Below are positions 8,426 through 14,707 of a stretch of DNA of 35,047 nt, in pieces. The position numbers and the translations under genes were made by a program. The notes under the pieces are model-generated. The model had not been told where the DNA came from, did not search any database, and saw only the letters and a program-made list of their open reading frames with translations. Source of the stretch: Dehalococcoidia bacterium (GTDB lineage Bacteria > Chloroflexota > Dehalococcoidia > UBA2979); contig WHSU01000035.1 in the NCBI GenBank assembly GCA_009379925.1, positions 1 to 35,047 on the forward strand. The letters are read 5' to 3'. Position 1 is the first letter of the stretch. Each line of letters opens with the position of its first letter.

Positions 8426-9331
8426 ATGCGAGACTTCCACGGCAGGGTGGCGGTGGTCACCGGCGCCGCGAGCGGGATCGGCCGAGGCCTCGCCGCGCGC
8501 TTCGCCGCCGAAGGCATGAAGGTCGTCCTCGCCGACGTCGAGAAAGAGGCGCTCGTCCTCGCTGCCGCTGAACTCGAGCAGCAGGGCGCCGACGTCCTCG
8601 CCGTCGAGACCGATGTCGCCAGCCGCGAGTCCGTCGACGCCTTGCGCGACGCCGCCATCGAGCACTTCGGGCGCGTCCACGTGCTCTGCAACAACGCCGG
8701 GGTCGCGGGTGGTGGTGGCGGACCGCTCTGGACGGCCACGCCCAACGACTGGAAATGGGTCGTGGACGTCAACCTCATGGGCGTCGTCCACGGCATCCAG
8801 TCCTTCATCCCCGCCATGCTCGATCACGGCGAAGAAGGCCACATCGTCAACACCTCCTCCGTACTGGGCCTCGGCACCGGCGGCGGCTCTGTCTACGGCG
8901 TCACCAAGCACGCCGTCACCCGCCTCACCGAGGGGCTCTACTACGACCTCCAGGCGGCCGGCGCCAACCTCGGTGTCTCCGTACTCTGCCCCGGCCTGAT
9001 CGCGACCCGCATCATCGAGGCGGACCGCAACCGCCCGCCCGCCCTGCGCGACGACGTTCAGCCCACCGAGGAGATGCAGCAGCGTCGCCGCGCATCCGTC
9101 GAGCACTGGGCGCGCGATGGCATGCCGCCGGAGGAGGTGGCCGAGATCGTGCTGGAGGCCGTCCGCGAGCGCCGCTTCTACATCCTCACGCACCCCGCCT
9201 ACCGGGCGCGCGTCGAGGAGCGGATGCGCGCCATCCTGGACGGCAGCCCCCCGCCGCCCTTGCCGTCACCCGAGGCCGCGCTGGGCGCGGTGGCGATGCC
9301 CGCCAGGGGCGCCGGGGACACCGCCACGTGA
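8426..9331 (+). CDS. Short-chain dehydrogenase/reductase (SDR)
   Basis: A 301-residue classical SDR, slightly longer than the usual 250-280 because of a C-terminal extension. It has the cofactor motif TGAASGIG (residues 12-19), an aspartate after beta-2 (LAD37, favouring NAD), NNAG (89-92), N116, S144/S145 and the YGVTK catalytic pair Y157/K161. It would interconvert an alcohol and a ketone or aldehyde. ATG 8426 has AAGGGGGA 4-11 nt upstream; the much longer open frame runs antisense through the binding-protein gene and is rejected. The gene is transcribed away from the importer and precedes the LLM operon by about 100 bp, with its own promoter in between. The shared operators suggest it acts in the same catabolic pathway. 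Confidence 0.9.
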   Translation: MRDFHGRVAVVTGAASGIGRGLAARFAAEGMKVVLADVEKEALVLAAAELEQQGADVLAVETDVASRESVDALRDAAIEHFGRVHVLCNNAGVAGGGGGPLWTATPNDWKWVVDVNLMGVVHGIQSFIPAMLDHGEEGHIVNTSSVLGLGTGGGSVYGVTKHAVTRLTEGLYYDLQAAGANLGVSVLCPGLIATRIIEADRNRPPALRDDVQPTEEMQQRRRASVEHWARDGMPPEEVAEIVLEAVRERRFYILTHPAYRARVEERMRAILDGSPPPPLPSPEAALGAVAMPARGAGDTAT

Positions 9332-9347
9332 CGGCCCGCACACCGCG

Positions 9348-9384
9348 ATGTCATTTGACATGTCCCGAGTGCCGGTGCAAGGAT
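9348..9384 (+). promoter_or_regulatory. Promoter of the LLM-diiron operon with a palindrome over the -35
   Basis: A consensus -35 TTGACA (9355-9360) and AAGGAT (9379-9384) as -10 are separated by 18 bp, giving a start near 9391. The -35 is embedded in the perfect 14-bp palindrome ATGTCATTTGACAT (9348-9361), a likely second regulator site. Its centre is exactly 50 bp from the centre of the LacI-type operator at 9397-9412. Confidence 0.55.
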
Positions 9385-9396
9385 GACCCGCCGGAC

Positions 9397-9412
9397 GGGA
9401 TAACGTTATCCG
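9397..9412. promoter_or_regulatory. Candidate LacI operator downstream of the LLM operon start site
   Basis: GGGATAACGTTATCCG contains a perfect 14-bp palindrome (9398-9411) with a central CpG, the signature of LacI-family operators. It lies just after the predicted transcription start and 22 bp before the GTG start codon, a position suited to repression. It is the best match among the four related sites in the window. Confidence 0.7.
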
Positions 9413-9434
9413 GCGCAGCCCACTGGAGGACTCA

Positions 9435-10685
9435 GTGAAATTCGGTCTGTTCTACGAACTCCAGTTGCCCAAGCCGTACGACCAGGACCAGTGGTCGGAG
9501 GACGACGAGCTCCGCATCTACCACAACATGCTGGACCAGGTAGAGCTGGCCGACCAGCTCGGCTTCGACTACGTGTTCGAGGTCGAACACCACTTCCTGG
9601 AGGAGTACTCGCACTCCTCGGCGCCCGAGCTGATGATGGCGGCGCTGTCCCAGCGCACCAAGAACATCCGGCTCGGCCACGGCATCGTCCTCACGCCGCC
9701 CGCCTACAACCACCCCGCCCGGGTCGCGGAGCGCATCGCCGCGCTCGACATCCTCTCCAACGGCCGCGTCGAGTTCGGCTCCGGTGAGTCCGCCTCCGAT
9801 ATGGAACTCGGCGGCTTCGAGGTCGAGCGCGGCCTGAAGAAGGCGATGTGGGAAGAGGCCACGCGCGAGGTCACCAACATGATGACCGCCACGCCGTACG
9901 CCGGCTTCGAGGGCGAATTCTTCTCGATGCCGGCACGCAACGTCGTGCCCAAGCCCCGCCAGAAGCCGCACCCCCCGCTCTGGGTCGCCGCCTCCCGCCG
10001 CGAGACCACCATGGTCGCCGCGCGCCTAGGCATGGGGTCGCTCGGCTTCGGCTTCGAGACGCCCGAGGAGCTGGGCGAACGGGCAAACGAGTACTACCGC
10101 CTCGTCCGCGAGGAGTGCATGCCCATCGGGCACGCGATCAACCCCGGACTCGCCGTCCTCAACACCTTCATGATGGGCCCCACGGACGAGGAAGCCCTGC
10201 GCAGGAGCGCCAACGGCCCGGGCTTCTTCTCATACTCGCTCGGCTACTACTACAACCCCGCGACCGGCGGTAAGCACCCCGTCGGCGCCGCTAATGTCTA
10301 CCGCAAGTACCGGGACGAGTCCGGCGAGGCGCAGGCGCAGGAGCGCCAGCAACGCTCGGGCTTCCTCGCCGAAGACGAGATCCGCCAGGGCGAGCCGGAA
10401 GAGGAAGTGCAGCGCGCCCTCTACCGTGCCGCGCGCTCCGGAAACGCCATCGGCACGGTCGACCGCTTGCGCAAGACCCTCAAGATGTACGAAGACCAGC
10501 ACCTGGATGTCATGGTGTTCGTCGCCCAGGCGGGCGACCGCAAGCACGAGGACATCATGGAGTCCATCGACACGTTCGGCCGGCAACTCCTGCCGGAGTT
10601 CAAGGAGCGGCACGAGAAGACCCACCGCAAGTGGCGGCAGGAGCAACTCCAGGGCGTCGAGTTCCCGATCAACTCTTCGATCTGA
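9435..10685 (+). CDS. LLM-class flavin-dependent oxidoreductase (luciferase-like monooxygenase)
   Basis: A 416-residue protein of the bacterial luciferase-like fold. The N-terminus MKFGLFYELQLP, the EVEHHFLEEYSHSSAPE segment (residues about 50-66), RLGHGIVLTPP and the GRVEFGSGES block are typical of flavin-binding TIM-barrel LLM oxygenases. These use reduced FMN or F420 and often O2. The cofactor cannot be decided by eye. GTG 9435 has GGAGGA 4-10 nt upstream. A charged insertion (about residues 285-330, QAQERQQRSGFLAEDE) makes it longer than most members. It is the first gene of a five-gene operon with a ferredoxin and two ferritin-like proteins, and its promoter carries the candidate LacI operator. 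It is likely the main oxidising enzyme of the cluster or a partner of the diiron proteins (inference). Confidence 0.92.
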   Translation: MKFGLFYELQLPKPYDQDQWSEDDELRIYHNMLDQVELADQLGFDYVFEVEHHFLEEYSHSSAPELMMAALSQRTKNIRLGHGIVLTPPAYNHPARVAERIAALDILSNGRVEFGSGESASDMELGGFEVERGLKKAMWEEATREVTNMMTATPYAGFEGEFFSMPARNVVPKPRQKPHPPLWVAASRRETTMVAARLGMGSLGFGFETPEELGERANEYYRLVREECMPIGHAINPGLAVLNTFMMGPTDEEALRRSANGPGFFSYSLGYYYNPATGGKHPVGAANVYRKYRDESGEAQAQERQQRSGFLAEDEIRQGEPEEEVQRALYRAARSGNAIGTVDRLRKTLKMYEDQHLDVMVFVAQAGDRKHEDIMESIDTFGRQLLPEFKERHEKTHRKWRQEQLQGVEFPINSSI

Positions 10686-10729
10686 CGGTCGGACGGCGTC
10701 CCACCGCGACACCCGCCGGAGGAGCCACC

Positions 10730-11077
10730 ATGGCGAAGCCAGATCAGGTGAAGGACACGGACCTGCGAGCGCAGATCGAGAAGGCGTACGCCGCCATGCG
10801 CTCCGGCAACGGCACCGAGGCCGTGAAGGTACTCTCGGACGCCTACCTCTACCTGCTGAACAAGTACCCGGAGATGCTCGACGAGACCATCGAGCCACGG
10901 CCGGGACGCAAGATGTTCGCGGTCATGCGCTGGCCGATGCTCGGCGCCAACCTCACGTTGGATTCCGTCACACAGAAGCGCCCGCAGATCGAGTTCGTCC
11001 GCGAACGCTTCGCCGTCAGCGAGGCGATCACCTACTACGAGTACACGCTGGAATCCGCCGTCGCGAGGGGCGCGTAG
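10730..11077 (+). CDS. Unknown 115-residue protein in the oxygenase operon
   Basis: I do not recognise a family. The protein starts at ATG 10730, preceded at good distance by GGAGGAG. It is soluble, without Cys pairs, signal peptide or membrane helices. The first 50 residues look like two helices (LRAQIEKAYAAMRSGNG, AVKVLSDAYLYLLNKYP) reminiscent of a TPR-like pair. The rest contains RKMFAVMRWPMLGANLTLD and a Tyr-rich end (EAITYYEYTLESA). It sits 44 bp after the LLM gene and 40 bp before the diiron gene, so it is co-transcribed. A small accessory or effector subunit of the oxygenase system is a reasonable guess, as diiron monooxygenases often have small coupling proteins, but nothing in the sequence proves it. 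Confidence 0.75.
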   Translation: MAKPDQVKDTDLRAQIEKAYAAMRSGNGTEAVKVLSDAYLYLLNKYPEMLDETIEPRPGRKMFAVMRWPMLGANLTLDSVTQKRPQIEFVRERFAVSEAITYYEYTLESAVARGA

Positions 11078-11117
11078 CGCCCGGTCGACTGCGGACAGCC
11101 GACGAGAGGACACAGCA

Positions 11118-11957
11118 ATGGGCGTCATGGCCGACTACCTCGATGACCACGCGGCCGTCCGCAACCCGCCCTACCGCCCCCTCGCGCGCATCGATGCGGA
11201 CGAGCGCGCCCGCCTGGACGAGCGCATCGGCGGCGCCGAGAACTACGCCAGCGACGTCCTGCAGCAGTTGATCCTCGAAGACCCGGAGGACCAGGAGTAC
11301 AAGCGCGCGCTCGCCTCCGCCATCGTCAGCGCCGAGTACGCGGGCATCGACGCCTTCGGGCGCAACGTCGCCAGGTGGGAGGACCAGGCGGTCCCGGACG
11401 GCCTGATCCACGCCATGGTCCGCCAGACCTGGGACGAGGTCCGCCACGCCCGCCTCGGCACCGAGCTACTCGAGCACTACGGCGGCACGCTCGGCGACTA
11501 CCCGGACACGCTTGCCGGCAGCTCCGACGCCGACCTCCAGACCGAGGAGGAGCGCCGCGCGATGCGCATCCGCCAGCTGAACCCGGTGATGTCCCTCTCC
11601 TCCGTCAACGTCGCCATCGAGGGCGCCGCGTTGCGCCTCTTCTCCGGCGTCAGCCGCCTCGGTGAGCGCGTCGGCGACGACATGATGCGGCTCGTCTACG
11701 ACTACAACTGGGCCGACGAGGTCGTCCACGTCTCTATCGGCGATTGGTTCCTCAAGAAGCTCGCCGAAGACCAGCCGGAGACGGAGCAGGTCGCGCTCCG
11801 CGTCCAGGGCATGACCGAGACCGGCCGCGACAACCAGCGCCGCAACGTCTCCGCGCAGGTCAAGCTCGAGGTCCGCGAGTTCATGGAGGGCGAAACCGAC
11901 CGCGCCTCCTCCGTGCTGGTCGGTCCGCTCTCGGACGGCTACGAGCCGGACCGCTAG
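11118..11957 (+). CDS. Ferritin-like diiron carboxylate protein
   Basis: A 279-residue helical protein with a complete diiron ligand set in four-helix-bundle order: E73 (SAEYAGIDAFGR), E107xxH110 (WDEVRHARLG), E168 (VAIEGAALRLF) and E201xxH204 (ADEVVHVSIG). This E-ExxH-E-ExxH arrangement is that of bacterial multicomponent oxygenases, ribonucleotide reductase R2-like proteins and related ferritin-like oxidases, and the spacing is regular. It would bind two irons and react with O2. The ATG at 11118 follows GAGAGGACACAGCA. It lies between the unknown 115-aa protein and the ferredoxin, which could supply electrons to the diiron site. I cannot assign it to a named oxygenase; the substrate is unknown. 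Confidence 0.85.
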   Translation: MGVMADYLDDHAAVRNPPYRPLARIDADERARLDERIGGAENYASDVLQQLILEDPEDQEYKRALASAIVSAEYAGIDAFGRNVARWEDQAVPDGLIHAMVRQTWDEVRHARLGTELLEHYGGTLGDYPDTLAGSSDADLQTEEERRAMRIRQLNPVMSLSSVNVAIEGAALRLFSGVSRLGERVGDDMMRLVYDYNWADEVVHVSIGDWFLKKLAEDQPETEQVALRVQGMTETGRDNQRRNVSAQVKLEVREFMEGETDRASSVLVGPLSDGYEPDR

Positions 11958-11992
11958 CGCCCGGAGAGTTCGAGGGGAGCCCACGCGGCCGC

Positions 11993-12346
11993 ATGACTTA
12001 CCGCATCGACGCAGCACCTTGCATCAACTGTGGCCTCTGCCGCCTCTCCTGCCCCACGGGCGCCATCAAGTACTTCTCCACGGGTCGACGCCTCCACGTC
12101 GTCGCCGAGGACTGGTGCATCGACTGCGACATCTGCCGGCAGGTCTGCCCCGTCGACTGCATCACATCCCATCCGGACGTCCAGCCACCCGAGGCTCAAC
12201 GTGCCGCCGCACTCGACCGCGCTGGCCAGTTCGCCCGGCAGGGCCGCCAGATTCGCGCCAGCGTCTATACCTCGATCACGCCGGTGCTGGAGCGTCGTCG
12301 CAGCGCGCGCGCCGGCGGCTCGGACATGGAGGGTGGTGGAGCATGA
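11993..12346 (+). CDS. 2x[4Fe-4S] ferredoxin
   Basis: A 117-residue ferredoxin with two complete CxxCxxCxxxCP motifs: C10, C13, C16, C20 and C42, C45, C48, C52. Each would ligate one [4Fe-4S] cluster in the crossed arrangement of bacterial ferredoxins. An additional C56 follows the second motif. The C-terminal 60 residues are a basic, Arg-rich helical tail (DRAGQFARQGRQIRASVY), longer than in simple ferredoxins and possibly a docking element. The ATG at 11993 is preceded by GAGGGGAG at a rather long 13 nt. The stop overlaps the next start in ATGA, so it is translationally coupled to the ferritin-like gene. It is the probable electron donor to the neighbouring diiron and/or flavin enzymes; no reductase gene is in the operon. 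Confidence 0.92.
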   Translation: MTYRIDAAPCINCGLCRLSCPTGAIKYFSTGRRLHVVAEDWCIDCDICRQVCPVDCITSHPDVQPPEAQRAAALDRAGQFARQGRQIRASVYTSITPVLERRRSARAGGSDMEGGGA

Positions 12347-12975
12347 CCGAGTACGCGGTCGACCAGCGGCGCATCGGCGGCCTGTTCGGCGTAGATGAGA
12401 ACGCGCGCCGCCTGATGAACTACCGCTACGCCGAGGATATCTGCATGAAGACCGGCGCCGGCTGGGCGCCCACCTGCCCCACCATCAAGGTGAAGTGGCG
12501 CCTCCCGGAGTTCGCCTACGACGACTCTGTCCACCAGCTCGAACTGGGCAAGCGCCTCCCCGAACTGCGCGTGCTCGAGGGCGCCGACTACTCGCAGCCG
12601 CCCACCCTTCGCGGTTCCGCCACCTTCCAGCCCCCCAACGAGGACTTCGTCGCCTTCGTGCGCGAGATGCAGTCCGCCGGCGACGAACTGATGCGCGTGA
12701 CCGGCCTCTACCGCGTCCTCAAGACCCATCTCGCCGTCAATTACCGCTACCACGCCGCCGTCACCGACCCCGTCTGCGACGGTCCGACGGTCCGCATCCT
12801 CAACCACATCCTCGTCGACGAAGAGGAACACCTGCGCTGGGGCCAGGCGATCTACGAGGAACTCGCGGACACGCCCGCCCGCCGCCGCGAGGCGCTCGAG
12901 TGGGAGATGCACCTCGCGGACCTGCTCACCGCCGCCGGTGGCGTCGCCGGCGACGACCGTCCGCCGACGGCTTAA
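12343..12975 (+). CDS. Second ferritin-like protein of the oxygenase operon
   Basis: A 210-residue helical protein coupled to the ferredoxin by a 4-bp ATGA overlap. Possible metal ligands are E31 (YRYAED), H64 (DDSVHQLELG) and the E160-E-E-H163 run (VDEEEHLRWG), an ExxH typical of ferritin-like folds. Unlike the 11118 protein it does not show two symmetrical ExxH motifs. It may therefore be a degenerate or differently organised diiron site, or a structural beta-like subunit. The C-terminus is a short disordered Gly/Pro tail. The gene ends at TTAA (12972-12975), which also provides the stop of the converging carboxylesterase. Family assignment is by motif only. Confidence 0.7.
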   Translation: MTEYAVDQRRIGGLFGVDENARRLMNYRYAEDICMKTGAGWAPTCPTIKVKWRLPEFAYDDSVHQLELGKRLPELRVLEGADYSQPPTLRGSATFQPPNEDFVAFVREMQSAGDELMRVTGLYRVLKTHLAVNYRYHAAVTDPVCDGPTVRILNHILVDEEEHLRWGQAIYEELADTPARRREALEWEMHLADLLTAAGGVAGDDRPPTA

Positions 12976-14531
12976 CCCGCGCCGTCGCCCAGCGCCTCCG
13001 CCATCGCGCGCCGCTCCGCCTCCAGCGGTCCGTACGCCAGTTCCTGTCGAGGGCCAAACACCATCGTCGTGCGCCGGTCGTCCGTGAAGGCGGGCCACAT
13101 CGGCAGCCCCTTGTGGTTCGGGTCGCCCGTCCGAGCGAACGCGATCCACGCGTCCTGCATCGCTTCCGCCAGCGTCTCCACCACCGCGCCCTTCCCCGTC
13201 AGACGGCTCAGGCCGCCCCCGTGCGTGCCGAACACGAACGGCACCTCCAGCGCGTGGCAAGCGCCCAGGGCGCCCTCGAATAGCGGCGTCGGTTGGGCGA
13301 ACAGGTACATGTACGTTGCCGGCTGGTGGCGCGAGTGCCCCTCCGCGACCAGCATCGAGTGGTACCGGAACGTCCGGTCCGTCTGCACCGCGAACCACAC
13401 GTCGGCGGGCGCGCGCCGCTCTGCGCGCTTCGACCGAGCCGCCTCGTACGCCTCGTACGTCGCCGTCGCGCGTGCCTCGTCGCCGCCCGTCACCGCCGCC
13501 GCGATGCGCGCGATCGCGGTGGCTCGGTCCATCCCGGCCACCTCGGGCGCGGCTGCCCCGAAGAGGCGCGACTCGTCCAGGTTGGTGCCGATCAACAGCG
13601 GCACGCCCGCCGAGGCGCCGGAGGCAACCGCCTCTCGAGGGTGTACCGGCAGCACATCCCCATCGACCACGGGCACGAACGAGACCGCCTCGCCCGGTCC
13701 CGAAGCGGCCGCCGCCATCGCGGCCTCCGACAGCCGCGTCTGTGCCTCGATCAAGTCGGCCAGCGGCAGCGACCGCAGCCGGTCCTCGTCCACGTCCGAC
13801 ATCCCGAGGTGCTCGAAGAACTGCTGCGCCGCACGCCTCGCATGCTCTACCGACATCGGTGGGTCGTAGCTGCTCTGCGCGATCGCCCGCTGGAACAGCC
13901 CCTCCGCGGCCGGTGTCGCGAGCAGCGTCTCCACGCTCTTGCCGCCCGCCGACTCACCGAAGATCGTGACCTGCTCTGGGTCGCCGCCGAACGCGCGGAT
14001 CTCCTCCCGCACCCAGCGCAGCGCCGCCACCTGGTCCAGCAGCCCGAAGTTCGCGCCCTCCAGCGCGTCGTCGAACAGGAACCCCACCGGCCCCAGCCGG
14101 TAGTTGATCGAGACGACCACCACGTCGCCGCGCCGGGCCAGCGTCCGTCCGTCATACATCGGGGACGCGCCGGTGCCAGTGCGAAAGCCGCCGCCGTGGA
14201 TCCAGACCATGACTGGCCGCGCTGCGTCATCCAGGCCGGGCGTCCAGATGTTCAGGTTGAGGCAGTCCTCGCCCACCTCCAGGTCGCCCGCGCTGAAGGC
14301 CCCGTCGAAGATCGAGGCCCGCTGCTGCCGAGGCGGCTGCGGCGCCGCCTGCCCGAACGTCAGCGCCTTCCGGACCCCTCGCCACCGCTCCACCGGGACG
14401 GGCCCGCGAAAGCGCCGCTCTCCGGCCGGCGCCGCTGCATACGGGACCCCGCGAAAGACGAAGAGCCCGCGCTCCCGCGCCCCGCGCAGCCGCCCCCGGC
14501 TCGTTGTGACATCGGCTGCGTCCTGGGACAT
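12972..14531 (-). CDS. Carboxylesterase, type B (alpha/beta hydrolase)
   Basis: A 519-residue carboxylesterase/lipase type B enzyme of normal length that would hydrolyse a carboxylic ester. The family signature EDCLNLNIW (88-96), the oxyanion loop HGGG (112-115), the nucleophile S194 in FGESAGGKS, the acid residue in GTNLDESRLFG and the catalytic His in ACHALEVPFVFG are all present. There is no signal peptide, so it acts in the cytoplasm, presumably after import. The ATG at 14531 has GGGGGGAGGGA upstream. A 16-bp palindrome covers the start codon and is a candidate LacI operator, tying the enzyme to the importer and oxygenase genes. It diverges from the CoA-transferase gene. Confidence 0.93.
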   Translation of the reverse strand: MSQDAADVTTSRGRLRGARERGLFVFRGVPYAAAPAGERRFRGPVPVERWRGVRKALTFGQAAPQPPRQQRASIFDGAFSAGDLEVGEDCLNLNIWTPGLDDAARPVMVWIHGGGFRTGTGASPMYDGRTLARRGDVVVVSINYRLGPVGFLFDDALEGANFGLLDQVAALRWVREEIRAFGGDPEQVTIFGESAGGKSVETLLATPAAEGLFQRAIAQSSYDPPMSVEHARRAAQQFFEHLGMSDVDEDRLRSLPLADLIEAQTRLSEAAMAAAASGPGEAVSFVPVVDGDVLPVHPREAVASGASAGVPLLIGTNLDESRLFGAAAPEVAGMDRATAIARIAAAVTGGDEARATATYEAYEAARSKRAERRAPADVWFAVQTDRTFRYHSMLVAEGHSRHQPATYMYLFAQPTPLFEGALGACHALEVPFVFGTHGGGLSRLTGKGAVVETLAEAMQDAWIAFARTGDPNHKGLPMWPAFTDDRRTTMVFGPRQELAYGPLEAERRAMAEALGDGAG

Positions 14532-14540
14532 CGTTGTCCC
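14525..14540 (-). promoter_or_regulatory. Candidate LacI operator/hairpin over the carboxylesterase start codon
   Basis: On the minus strand GGGACAACGATGTCCC forms 6-bp arms GGGACA/TGTCCC around a central CpG, with the ATG inside. Its first nine bases are identical to the site at 8338. It may act as a DNA operator. As RNA, the same arms would hide the start codon in a stem with a 4-nt loop. Confidence 0.5.
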
Positions 14541-14604
14541 TCCCCCCGAGCGCGAGCATACAACGCCCGTGCAACCCGCGGCCGCCCGTCAGTCCGCCTC
14601 CGTT

Positions 14605-14648
14605 CCTCCCCCTTGCGGGTGTCGGACGGGGGAGGGTTGGGGAGGGGG
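14605..14648 (+). repeat. Hairpin plus G-quadruplex motif in divergent intergenic region
   Basis: Between the divergent esterase and CoA-transferase genes, CCTCCCCC (14605-14612) can pair with GGGGGAGG (14628-14635). The right arm continues into four runs of G (5, 3, 4 and 5) with 1-2 nt linkers at 14628-14648, a perfect G-quadruplex motif. The element resembles C/G-rich intergenic hairpins that recur in some high-GC genomes; a single copy is seen here. Confidence 0.6.
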
Positions 14649-14707
14649 CGCCGAGGCTGAGCGCCGCGCGAGCAACGAGCACTGGGGGGCGCTACTCTGC
14701 CACCAAC

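Noticed and set aside
6467..9193. A single 908-residue minus-strand protein starting inside the SDR region
   Set aside because: The Tat signal with its own RBS at 8236 marks the true start of the binding protein; the extra 319 codons are antisense to the SDR gene.
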